Shown here piece by piece: positions 17,001 to 23,389 of a DNA stretch of 57,975 nt. Every line of letters begins with the position of its first letter. Positions within the stretch are counted from its first letter, which is position 1. Below the pieces are notes generated by a model. The model was not told the origin of the DNA, searched no databases, and saw nothing but the letters and a program-made list of their open reading frames with translations. Made by a program: the position numbers and the translations under genes. The stretch is from Lachnospiraceae bacterium UBA7182 (GTDB lineage Bacteria > Bacillota > Clostridia > Lachnospirales > Lachnospiraceae). The stretch spans positions 1 to 57,975 of the forward strand of contig DKVI01000062.1 in NCBI GenBank assembly GCA_002491115.1. The letters run 5' to 3'.

Positions 17001-20000
17001 GACTTGTTTTATTTTGAGTACCTCCATCTCCTAACTGCCCTTCCTCATTTGACCCCCATGTATACAAATCACCATTCTCTGTGATTGCAGCCACCCAATC
17101 AGTAGGGAAAATCATCACTCTGGCTACATTAGAAATATTCTGGGTTTTTGCCAGATAATAATTAAAACTACCTGTACTATTTGTCCCTGTCTGCCCATAG
17201 GAATTTACCCCACACATATACAGATCCCCATCATTTGTTATAACAGCTATGTTAGTCCGACCCATCTCTATACTTTTCGCATTTGCAAAAGCAGGTTTCT
17301 CTATTTCAAGCTTGTATCTGTCTTTCTCTGTTCCATCACCTAACATCCCCCTTGCGGCTCCTCCCCATGTATAGACTTTTCCATCTGTCGTAAGAATCAT
17401 CGTATTATACTCGCTTATTTTTACATCTGCTACTCCTTCCATTATCAGTTCTGGTTTGTTACGGTTCGTTGTATCACCCGTCCCAAGCTTTCCATAACCA
17501 TTATAACCCCAGCTATACAAACGATTGCTCAATGTTACAGCTGCTATAGTATTATATGCGACAGCTATCTTATCTACCTTTTCAGATAATGGTAATGGCA
17601 CTTGCATTGGAACTGTAGAATTAGATAATTCTTTTTTATCCTTTCCTTGTCCTAATTGCCCATAAGAATTATCTCCCCATACATACATCCGCCCATCATT
17701 TGTGACAGCTGCCACATTACCATTTCTATAATATTTATCTCGTTGGACATCTTTTACATGTTCCAGAACTTTTACTGGATTTTCATGTCGGATGGTAGTA
17801 CCATCCCCTACAACACCATTTTCATTATTACCCCATATATACAAATCTTTATTTTCTGTTTTTAATACCCAATTATTGTATGAATCAAAAGCTATATTGG
17901 TAGGAAAACTCTCTATATCAGCCACCTTCTGCCCTGCCCTTAATGTTCCTTTCATTTTTCCCAAAATAATTGGCACTTTTAAGAAATCTTCATTCACATT
18001 GCATGACACAGAACCTGCATGCGGCATACCGTCTTTATCCAGATAACCCGCATAAAAACATACGCTTCCTCTGGGCACTTCCATCTGAGCCGTCCCATCT
18101 GCTCCTGTCGTGACCGTACCTGCCCGGCTGTTCACACTGACTGCCGCATCCTTTACCGGCTTTTTCTCCGCATCCAAAACCGTGACCGTCACCTGTACTT
18201 CACCTCGGTGAGGACATTTACCAAAACCGAACTCTTTATACTTGATTGAATAATAAAAATCCCCCAAATTTATTTCAGCCAGTATCGCATTGTCTATATT
18301 AAACTGTTTATCCAAATCAATATCCAGAATTTGAAACAGTAAAACTCTTCCACTAAGAGGAATTCTCAGAAAAAAGTTTCCGGATATACACTCTCTCCCA
18401 CAATCATGCCCAGAGATATCCTCAATTATAGATCCTTTCCCTTTCGCGCCACCATATATACCTGTGTCTAGTTCTGCATATGCCAAATAACCCATCACAG
18501 CCACTTTGGGGTTAAAGCGAACTCCAATAATTCCTTCCAATTTTGCATCAAGGCTAAGTGAATGCTTTTCATAATCCCAATAAAATCCATTTTTATTTAT
18601 ATTCCCGGCTCGTATGCCAATGGTTAATCCTCTTTCTACTATATTAAGCTCTCCTCTAAAAGAAGCTTTAAAGACAAATTCCGGCAGATAATTTATCTCC
18701 AAAACAGAAGTTTTAATCTCAAGAGCCGGACCAGAAATCAAAGGATAAGAAAGCTCCACATCTACTTCCACATTGCCTTCAACCCCCACCGTGGATGATA
18801 TAGCCAAATCCACATAGCCCAAAAGGTGCAGTACATCAAAATAATATTTAACTTTTATTTCTACACCGAATCCCAGTGTTAATTCACCATTACAAGTTGC
18901 CTTCACATGTTCTCCATTGACTTCCTTGAAAATTTTTTCAAGATCCAAAGAGAACCGATCTGGTGCCCAAGAATGAGACCCTTCTCCTTCTGCTTCTCCA
19001 AATGCATAAGCCGACGCCGTACCACGTCCCATATATGTAATGCCCTCCGCACACATATCCTGAGTGATCTCACTTGCTTCCGCATTTCCAGCAATCTCGT
19101 CTATTTTAATATATTGGAAAACATCTTCCACGCTTAGCTCATCCGGCGAGGCAACAACTGTCGCTATCATCCCCATCGACGCATCTTCCTTTATATCAAT
19201 GCTCCCCACTTTTACAAATAAAAATGTATTTGTCTCTTCGTCCCAGTAGGAAAAAATATCCCCCGTTTTTAAAGCACGCATACTTTCATCCGCATGGGCA
19301 AATGTATATCTGCTGTTCGTTTCATCATACCCAACAAATTCATTTACCTTATTACCGCCTGCATCTATCTCTGCCCTTACCAGTATACTGCTTTCATTGA
19401 CCACAACGAAATTAGTCGTAGTGTCTTCATCCAGGTTTACTACCTGTCGCTCGTCAAAATCGGACACTCCTTTTTTCAGAAACTGTTGCATCATAGCCGT
19501 ATACATATCCGACTGGTATTCTTTACTCAACGGACGTAGACTATCTGTGGCGACCAAGTATCCCTTAACCACAAAATATACCGGCATCTCCTCAATTTCA
19601 AGCGGCACACTAATTCTGTTCTCTCTTTCCTCAACTAAAGCAGAGCCAAAGGCCAGTGGCTTATTGCTGCCTTCTTCATAAATACTGACAACCACAGAAC
19701 AACTTCCGGAAGCAAAAAACTTGACTTCTGCTATATTCCCGGATACCTCAATCTCTGATATGTGATAAGCTGCCTGTATTTCTTCCTTTTCCTCCTGCGC
19801 TGCGATCTCCAATTCATCCATCAAAAGATTCCCCAAGCCATTGGCTGCTTTTACAGACAGATTGTCTTCCGTAACAACCGAGACCTCCGCTTCGTCCGTC
19901 TCTGGCTGGCCTCCTGCAGAAGGGATCTCTTCATCTGTCTTCTCCTGCTCTTCCGCAGGAAAGATTTCTTCTTCCGCCATACTTTCTTCATTAAGCATGT

Positions 20001-20136
20001 CATCATCTATAAAATCAACGTCGTCTGGGGAACTCTCCATCTCTTCTTCCTGCGGCAACTCTACAGCCAAGACTGCCAGATCTGTATCCACAAATACTAT
20101 AACAATCGCCAATAGTACACATAAAAATTTTTTCAT
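14026..20136 (-). CDS. large secreted multidomain RCC1/List-Bact repeat protein
   Basis: 2036 residues. The signal peptide MKKFLCVLLAIVIVF... is followed by an acidic Glu/Asp-rich segment to about residue 120. A large unassigned region (about 130-640) contains a beta-rich part resembling a tube or barrel. Next come a carboxypeptidase-regulatory-like Ig domain (about 640-710), seven RCC1-type blade repeats (about 730-1130, for example LYIWGNNENG, MYVWGDNSYGQLG, LYTWGSNEEGQLG), and two List-Bact/InlB-B-type repeats (TFDSDGG...GWYL...LTAHWEV; about 1320-1390 and 1470-1530). A chitobiase-C-terminal-like domain lies between those two (IYYTIDGSEPT). At the C-terminus several MBG/Ig-like repeats (DYTVSYKGN, KGTGNYAGT) run to the end. 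No LPXTG or other anchor is visible. The RCC1 part is visibly more AT-rich than the C-terminal part, which suggests a mosaic origin. Likely extracellular adhesion or binding; the target is unknown. AAGGGAG precedes the start. A likely invertible promoter lies about 420 bases upstream. Confidence 0.9.
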   Translation of the reverse strand: MKKFLCVLLAIVIVFVDTDLAVLAVELPQEEEMESSPDDVDFIDDDMLNEESMAEEEIFPAEEQEKTDEEIPSAGGQPETDEAEVSVVTEDNLSVKAANGLGNLLMDELEIAAQEEKEEIQAAYHISEIEVSGNIAEVKFFASGSCSVVVSIYEEGSNKPLAFGSALVEERENRISVPLEIEEMPVYFVVKGYLVATDSLRPLSKEYQSDMYTAMMQQFLKKGVSDFDERQVVNLDEDTTTNFVVVNESSILVRAEIDAGGNKVNEFVGYDETNSRYTFAHADESMRALKTGDIFSYWDEETNTFLFVKVGSIDIKEDASMGMIATVVASPDELSVEDVFQYIKIDEIAGNAEASEITQDMCAEGITYMGRGTASAYAFGEAEGEGSHSWAPDRFSLDLEKIFKEVNGEHVKATCNGELTLGFGVEIKVKYYFDVLHLLGYVDLAISSTVGVEGNVEVDVELSYPLISGPALEIKTSVLEINYLPEFVFKASFRGELNIVERGLTIGIRAGNINKNGFYWDYEKHSLSLDAKLEGIIGVRFNPKVAVMGYLAYAELDTGIYGGAKGKGSIIEDISGHDCGRECISGNFFLRIPLSGRVLLFQILDIDLDKQFNIDNAILAEINLGDFYYSIKYKEFGFGKCPHRGEVQVTVTVLDAEKKPVKDAAVSVNSRAGTVTTGADGTAQMEVPRGSVCFYAGYLDKDGMPHAGSVSCNVNEDFLKVPIILGKMKGTLRAGQKVADIESFPTNIAFDSYNNWVLKTENKDLYIWGNNENGVVGDGTTIRHENPVKVLEHVKDVQRDKYYRNGNVAAVTNDGRMYVWGDNSYGQLGQGKDKKELSNSTVPMQVPLPLSEKVDKIAVAYNTIAAVTLSNRLYSWGYNGYGKLGTGDTTNRNKPELIMEGVADVKISEYNTMILTTDGKVYTWGGAARGMLGDGTEKDRYKLEIEKPAFANAKSIEMGRTNIAVITNDGDLYMCGVNSYGQTGTNSTGSFNYYLAKTQNISNVARVMIFPTDWVAAITENGDLYTWGSNEEGQLGDGGTQNKTSPYKVKELKQVVDVQLSVEAYGASNIRYHTVTAVTKNQNVWQWGSISQKEVGKPQKVFQNVKYIASCARVGYFGMSDGSLWKCSWRSGKINNFIHIPLVSVSDYLPNRSMEEKSYAFTAPYKLLSLPDYGSPKTFTGLVPGELYNFYAMKSRAASAPLENGNLLNISQGMADESGTLSIDFALREDYDTPDLFVVGKTELDITKAEITVEDLVYSGMEQMVSARVIYKGEELTEGVDYILSGDYKAKDVGEYTLGIQGIGLYSGTVMKSYKVTLLQHTVTFDSDGGSAVETQVIEDGQSVAEPEPPVKENHRFVGWYLNERAYDFSSKVTQDITLTAHWEVFKPLDVPVFNPASGSIVKVGSSLALKCTDPDAVIYYTIDGSEPTKESLVYQEPITITKDTVVKAFASKEGWLDSEIVSGTYTVARLTIRFDSDGGSPVEEQQVLQGQQAAEPEPPIKEGYRFMGWYLGETLYDFAATVTEDLTLKAKWEVLSFPGTEEEYGDVLPEDIPQGGIPDGIWIAGLEEYTYTSAAITPQVRVYNHDRRLVKGKDYTISYKNNKKAKESSSGKKAPTVIVKGTGNYAGTVSRTFTINKATLTEECLVAASDYYAGSAYAPVMMLDGNILKAKTDYTITYQDREGKKLKKQPVTEGNYSMRIVGKGNCTGDFTFPYTIVKDGRISIAKGKAVVPGMVYGDKEPAVSLTVGGETLTAGSDYTVRFANTGAKGTATVTFTGTGKYTGVLKKTFKVKAAPLPGNISVASSAPYEKGGAKAEVTVTANGTKLTEGIDYTVSYKGNARLGSTAKATVKGKGNYSGSQSGSFRVTEKDLAAEGVRVYVSDAAAGKDPAVMIYDTNGKKLSSGSDYTAAVDEASHTVTITGGKNHLYTVGTPIMRTYRELEAGKAITSVSLNKKASGFPKKIQYAADGVELDKNWLTVKAGKNVLSAGDFEVIGYINNASKGTATVIIQGNGEYGGTKALNFKIQSQDILSVFR

Positions 20137-20179
20137 CCGTCTCTTTCTCCCTTACAAAATTATTATTCAAAACTATAAT

Positions 20180-20405
20180 TCACATAGCCAATTTCTGATT
20201 TTTATTTATGCCAATCACAGGACTGCAAGATATCACGACAACAATGTCAATATTATCAGGAAAAAGCCGCTCAGCTGATATACCTAAATATTTTAATTAT
20301 TTACGGATCCTCTCTTTGCTGTCTTTTGCTATGATAATCTGTCTTTCCGCATCGTCCCCTTCTTTGTCAATCGGAGCTATCACTTTCTCTATATACCACC
20401 TTTTC
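20180..20405 (-). pseudogene. decayed gene fragment, possibly FRG-domain
   Basis: The leader between the surface gene and the invertible segment holds a leftward frame broken by an in-frame stop. The pieces read KERIRK-stop-LKYLGISAERLFPDNIDIV. The pattern L-x2-LGI-x4-LFPD resembles the C-terminal end of FRG-domain proteins. No start is seen, and the upstream part shifts frame near 20370. I see nothing else coding in 20137-20545. The family call is tentative; decay is clear from the stop and frame break. Confidence 0.4.
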
Positions 20406-20545
20406 CATACTTGTAAAATCCCCCTCTCCTAATGCAATATTTGTCATCAATTTCAAAACAGATTCCTATATATACTCCAACACATACACCGCCTTAATAA
20501 CGATTCATCCCTCCCATACTTTTATTATTGCAAAAGAACCTTTAT

Positions 20546-20571
20546 ATTTTAAAAAGTGTACTTTTACAAAA
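20546..20571. repeat. left inversion site (26 bp, predicted)
   Basis: Two imperfect 12-bp inverted half-sites, ATTTTAAAAAGT and ACTTTTACAAAA, flank a GT core at 20558-20559. The right side shares a perfect 17-base inverted repeat (20556-20572) with the site at 20650-20675. The 12-2-12 architecture is that of Hin/Gin-type serine invertase sites. Confidence 0.75.
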
Positions 20572-20604
20572 TATCCATTTTATTCCATATATACAAAAAA
20601 ACTG

Positions 20605-20633
20605 TTGAAAAATAGCATTTTTGATGATAAAAT
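20605..20633 (+). promoter_or_regulatory. promoter inside the invertible segment (rightward as read)
   Basis: TTGAAA (20605-20610), a 17-base spacer and TAAAAT (20628-20633), with a TG one base before the -10 (extended -10). In this orientation it fires away from the surface gene, into the antisense of the recombinase. Inversion would aim it at the surface gene. Confidence 0.55.
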
Positions 20634-20638
20634 GTCAA
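20609..20638 (-). promoter_or_regulatory. weaker opposed promoter inside the invertible segment
   Basis: Minus strand TTGACA (20638-20633), an 18-base spacer and TATTTT (20614-20609), also with an extended -10 TG. It faces the surface gene as read. It overlaps the rightward promoter, so which state is ON cannot be decided from sequence. Confidence 0.4.
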
Positions 20639-20649
20639 CAAATTATAAA

Positions 20650-20675
20650 TTTTGTAAAAGTACACCTTTACAAAT
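20650..20675. repeat. right inversion site (26 bp, predicted)
   Basis: Half-sites TTTTGTAAAAGT and ACCTTTACAAAT surround an AC core at 20662-20663 (GT on the other strand). The site is therefore inverted relative to the one at 20546-20571. The 17 bases 20649-20665 are the exact reverse complement of 20556-20572. It ends five bases before the recombinase stop codon. Confidence 0.75.
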
Positions 20676-20679
20676 TTCA

Positions 20680-21291
20680 TCATTTTCGCAAAACAGCATC
20701 CTCAAATCTTCTGGCTTTTCCGTAAAATGTACCAACCGGCATTCCGCAGGCGTCGGCGGCCTGTTGGAGTGTTATTTTTTTCCCGCGCCAGTCCTGATGT
20801 ATCTTTTTAAAATTATCGGGATATGGAATCTCCGGACGCCCGAAACGGATCCCTCTGGCTTTCGCCGCTTTAATCCCTTCTGCCTGACGCTGCCGGATAT
20901 TCGTCCGTTCATTCTCCGCCACAAAGGACAATACCTGCAGAACTATATCGCTCAAAAATGTCCCCATCAAATCTTTACCTCTTCGTGTATCCAGAAGCGG
21001 CATATCCAGAACCACGATATCAATCTCCCTCTCTCTGGTAAGAATCCGCCACTGTTCCAGTATTTCCTCATAATTACGCCCCAGGCGGTCTATGCTTTTG
21101 ACATAAAGCAAATCCTCTTTTTTCATTTTCTGCACCATACGGCCATACGCCGAACGGTTAAAATCCTTACCGGACTGTTTGTCCACAAAAATATTCTGTT
21201 TCGGGATTGATAATCCCTGAAAAGCCGCTATCTGTCTGCTTTCATTCTGATCACGGCTGCTGACACGCGCATATCCATATATATTTGCCAT
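20680..21291 (-). CDS. serine recombinase, resolvase/invertase family
   Basis: 203 residues. The catalytic domain starts IYGYARVSSRDQ with the nucleophile Ser in RVSS. It has the conserved SIDRLGRNYEE and the GTFLSDIVLQVLSFVAENER segment leading to the E helix. The C-terminal DNA-binding helix-turn-helix is ITLQQAADACGMPVGTFYGKARRF. Size and layout fit Hin/Gin-type invertases or Tn3-type resolvases. The start at 21291 has GGGAG 8 bases upstream; a longer frame to 21378 overlaps a likely -10 at 21352-21357 and is not preferred. The stop is immediately next to the inverted site pair, the usual arrangement for an invertase and its substrate. A hairpin formed by the right site may also act as a weak terminator. 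Confidence 0.93.
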   Translation of the reverse strand: MANIYGYARVSSRDQNESRQIAAFQGLSIPKQNIFVDKQSGKDFNRSAYGRMVQKMKKEDLLYVKSIDRLGRNYEEILEQWRILTREREIDIVVLDMPLLDTRRGKDLMGTFLSDIVLQVLSFVAENERTNIRQRQAEGIKAAKARGIRFGRPEIPYPDNFKKIHQDWRGKKITLQQAADACGMPVGTFYGKARRFEDAVLRK

Positions 21292-21382
21292 GGCTGCTCC
21301 CTTCCTGCCAGGATGGGAACTGCCTTTCCCCCTGACAATTTTTTTATACACACTATAACAGTAAAAAAAGACAAACAAAATA

Positions 21383-21415
21383 GAGCTGCTTCACTCTATG
21401 GCAATGAAACAGCTC
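21383..21415 (-). terminator. terminator downstream of the toxin-antitoxin genes
   Basis: An 11-bp stem (21383-21393 with 21405-21415, one wobble) and an 11-base loop. On the minus strand it is followed by ATTTTGTTTG and then a run of seven T. It insulates the recombinase gene from the genes to its right. Confidence 0.75.
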
Positions 21416-21519
21416 CACTTTAATTTTGTAAAAATTTATTATGCAAAAAATATTCTGCATCTTCATCATAAGTACACGGAAAAGGAAAGCATCCGTTTCC
21501 ATACTCATTTCCCTGTCTT

Positions 21520-21630
21520 CCATTTTTATTTAAGTTGTTATTACGTTTTTGACAAAACGTAGAATGAACCGGATTTTTGTACAAGGCCGGGAATGTCATT
21601 GCCGGCAGTGCAGATGAGTATTTCCGCTGT
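21520..21630. repeat. island repeat, copy B
   Basis: Partner of copy A at 13741-13852 in the same orientation. It lies in the non-coding gap after the antitoxin gene. Apart from this repeat I see no gene between 21416 and 21636; the small open frame there mostly translates the repeat. Confidence 0.7.
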
Positions 21631-21636
21631 AAGTCT

Positions 21637-21864
21637 TTATGCAGCCTTTGTATAATCAACTACAGCAATTTCGGTTAATGTATTTTTTAATTTTTCGAGA
21701 ATGTTTTCGATTTTTTGAAGTGTTACACCATTAAGATATTCTTCTCCGCATTGTGTACATTTTGTACAGGGGACATTTTTTATGATAATGTAACATCCAT
21801 TGTGTTCAGTCATATAGGTAGTGGTATCTTTTTTGATATCGCCTTTACAAGCAAAACAGGTCAT
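21637..21864 (-). CDS. YgiT-type zinc-finger antitoxin
   Basis: 75 residues. Two CxxC pairs (CFAC at the N-terminus and CTKC-x-x-C in the middle, read CTKCTQCGEEYLNG) form the zinc finger seen at the N-terminus of MqsA/YgiT antitoxins. The DNA-binding C-terminal HTH of full MqsA is absent, as in many short partners of DUF4258 proteins. Its ATG overlaps the stop of the DUF4258 gene by four bases, as in toxin-antitoxin operons with the toxin first. Confidence 0.8.
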   Translation of the reverse strand: MTCFACKGDIKKDTTTYMTEHNGCYIIIKNVPCTKCTQCGEEYLNGVTLQKIENILEKLKNTLTEIAVVDYTKAA

Positions 21865-22190
21865 ACATGGGTCTCCTTTCTTATTTTGAAATTATTTTCC
21901 CATTTATTCTTATCTGGATAATATGCGGTGATAATCCAAATTGTATTCAGGTCGCTGCCAACTACAACATGCAAGAATCGCTGTTTTAAAGAAAAACCAA
22001 GGACCAGACAACTGGGATAAGGATAATCGTCAGGATATTGCTCTATTATTTCTCCATTATGGATGCATGCCAGAATGTCATTCAGGCAAATATTTCGCTG
22101 TTCAAGTCGTTTGGCAGCATGTGTGGTGATTTCGATATTTTCTGGACGACATATTTTGTGCAGATCATTAATATCCAACTCCATAATCAT
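21861..22190 (-). CDS. DUF4258 protein, predicted toxin
   Basis: 109 residues. The core is ITTHAAKRLEQRNI followed by EIIEQYPDDYPYPSCLVLGF and LHVVVGSDLNTIWIITAYYPD. This is the DUF4258 pattern, a fold related to RelE/BrnT-type RNases. It is paired with a downstream YgiT-type zinc-finger gene (four-base overlap), a common predicted toxin-antitoxin module. GGGAG precedes the start; Met3 (22184) gives a better spacing. A decayed copy of its core lies at 13841-13886 on the other side of the island. Confidence 0.8.
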   Translation of the reverse strand: MIMELDINDLHKICRPENIEITTHAAKRLEQRNICLNDILACIHNGEIIEQYPDDYPYPSCLVLGFSLKQRFLHVVVGSDLNTIWIITAYYPDKNKWENNFKIRKETHV

Positions 22191-22219
22191 AAATCTCCCT
22201 TCCCTATTACCCTGTCAAC

Positions 22220-22420
22220 TCAGCCCGATATTCCTTCCCGGCACATGCGGCGTTCACTCTCCTCCAGACTGTTGCTGATCTTCTCCAGCTGGCTTTCAAT
22301 CACACACAGGCAGCCGACGCCGTGGGAATCATTCAGGCTGTCAAAGCCGAGCATCATCATATGCACCGCTTCCTCCAGGTCTTTTAAATCATACTGTATT
22401 TGTTCCAAAAGCATATCCAT
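22220..22420 (-). CDS. small hypothetical protein
   Basis: 66 residues, not recognised. It is predicted helical with heptad-like spacing: MDMLLEQIQYDLKDLEEAV, then a Gly/Cys-containing bend (GVGCLCVIE) and a second helix ending SLEESERRMCREG. A perfect GGGAGG ribosome binding site lies 8 bases upstream. It is 29 bases upstream of the DUF4258 gene in the same direction and may be part of that transcript. Confidence 0.6.
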   Translation of the reverse strand: MDMLLEQIQYDLKDLEEAVHMMMLGFDSLNDSHGVGCLCVIESQLEKISNSLEESERRMCREGISG

Positions 22421-22517
22421 ACTGTTACCTCCCGTTTTATCGTATCTGTCTTTTTCTTAAAGAGTAACATATGGCAATGACCTTTGCAACTGTTTTTAGA
22501 ATTTTTTCTTCTATTTT

Positions 22518-23372
22518 TTATTCCATGCTGACAGTGATCCGTTCCCCGTCCGACCGGGTCACCACGGTCTTTCGGGAGGTATCCCATACTTCTGTCTGTT
22601 TTTCCTCCAGAAGTTTTAAAGTCTTTTTTTCCGCAGGATTTTTTTCGGAGCAGCAGATCACGGTCATATCCGGATCGACCGCATCCAGAAAATCCGTCAG
22701 CGCATCCTCATATTTTCCGTGATGCGGCAGTTTCAGCCAGTCATGCCGCCAATCAATATCCTCTGACAGCATCTGATCTATTCTCACGCCTTCAACGTCT
22801 CCTGCAAATAAAAATTTTTCGGCACCGTAAGTAAGGCTTGCCACCAGGGACATGCCGTTATCGTATTCCTCGTCCGTATCCATGATTTCCCCTGGATTTT
22901 CCGCGGGATATATCATAAATGTCATATTTTCCGCAAAAAACTGCTCAGGCGCCGCCACACGCCTGACATCCGGATGGCCTTTAAGGCTCTCTAAAAACGC
23001 CCGGTATTCCGGCCTGCTGCCTTCATAATCCGGCATCATAACCGAAGAGACTTCCATATGTTCTACAAGGCAGGCAGCTCCTCCTACATGATCTTTGTCA
23101 AAATGGGTGATCAGCAGCAAATCCACTTTCGCAGCACCGCGACTTTTCAGCTCCTTTACCAGATATGCCCCGTCGTCTTCCTCTCCGGTATCAATCACGA
23201 CCGTACGGCCGCCCTGCTGCACGATCAACGCGTCCGCCTTTCCCACCGGCAATGCCGTAATCGTCAGCTGCCCGTTTTCCTGCGCGTGCCACGCGCCACG
23301 AACCAGACCCCGGAAAGCGAGCAGCGCCAGAATCAGGGCGAGGCACGCCAGCCGTCTCTTTTTACTGTCCAT
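22518..23372 (-). CDS. MBL-fold hydrolase, ComEC C-terminal-like, membrane anchored
   Basis: 284 residues. An N-terminal signal anchor (residues 8-25) is followed by a metallo-beta-lactamase domain. Metal ligands are in THFDKDHVGG, and later ones in FAGDVEG and LPHHGKY. This matches the stand-alone form of the ComEC/Rec2 MBL domain, a predicted nuclease or hydrolase placed outside the membrane. No competence genes are nearby. It starts 17 bases after the CDF transporter gene and is probably co-transcribed with it. Confidence 0.88.
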   Translation of the reverse strand: MDSKKRRLACLALILALLAFRGLVRGAWHAQENGQLTITALPVGKADALIVQQGGRTVVIDTGEEDDGAYLVKELKSRGAAKVDLLLITHFDKDHVGGAACLVEHMEVSSVMMPDYEGSRPEYRAFLESLKGHPDVRRVAAPEQFFAENMTFMIYPAENPGEIMDTDEEYDNGMSLVASLTYGAEKFLFAGDVEGVRIDQMLSEDIDWRHDWLKLPHHGKYEDALTDFLDAVDPDMTVICCSEKNPAEKKTLKLLEEKQTEVWDTSRKTVVTRSDGERITVSME

Positions 23373-23389
23373 ACAGTCTCCCTTTTATA

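Larger units (their letters stand above)
20560..20661. other. predicted invertible DNA segment (about 102 bp)
   Basis: The DNA between the two GT/AC cores of the inverted sites. It is AT-rich, has no gene, and carries promoter-like sequences on both strands. It lies between the 3' end of a serine recombinase gene and the leader of the large surface protein gene. Recombination between the cores would flip it and exchange which promoter faces the surface gene. Confidence 0.7.

Noticed and set aside
21420..21659. A 79-residue leftward open frame after the antitoxin gene
   Set aside because: Most of it translates island repeat B, it overlaps the antitoxin gene, and no ribosome binding site is seen.
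13600..22190. tRNA-Ser as integration site of a phage-type element
   Set aside because: No second copy of the tRNA 3' end was found at the right side of the island and there is no tyrosine integrase in the window; the serine recombinase fits a local invertase better.
22384..22587. A 67-residue leftward open frame overlapping the MBL hydrolase gene end
   Set aside because: It overlaps two better supported genes in other frames and has no ribosome binding site or family features.
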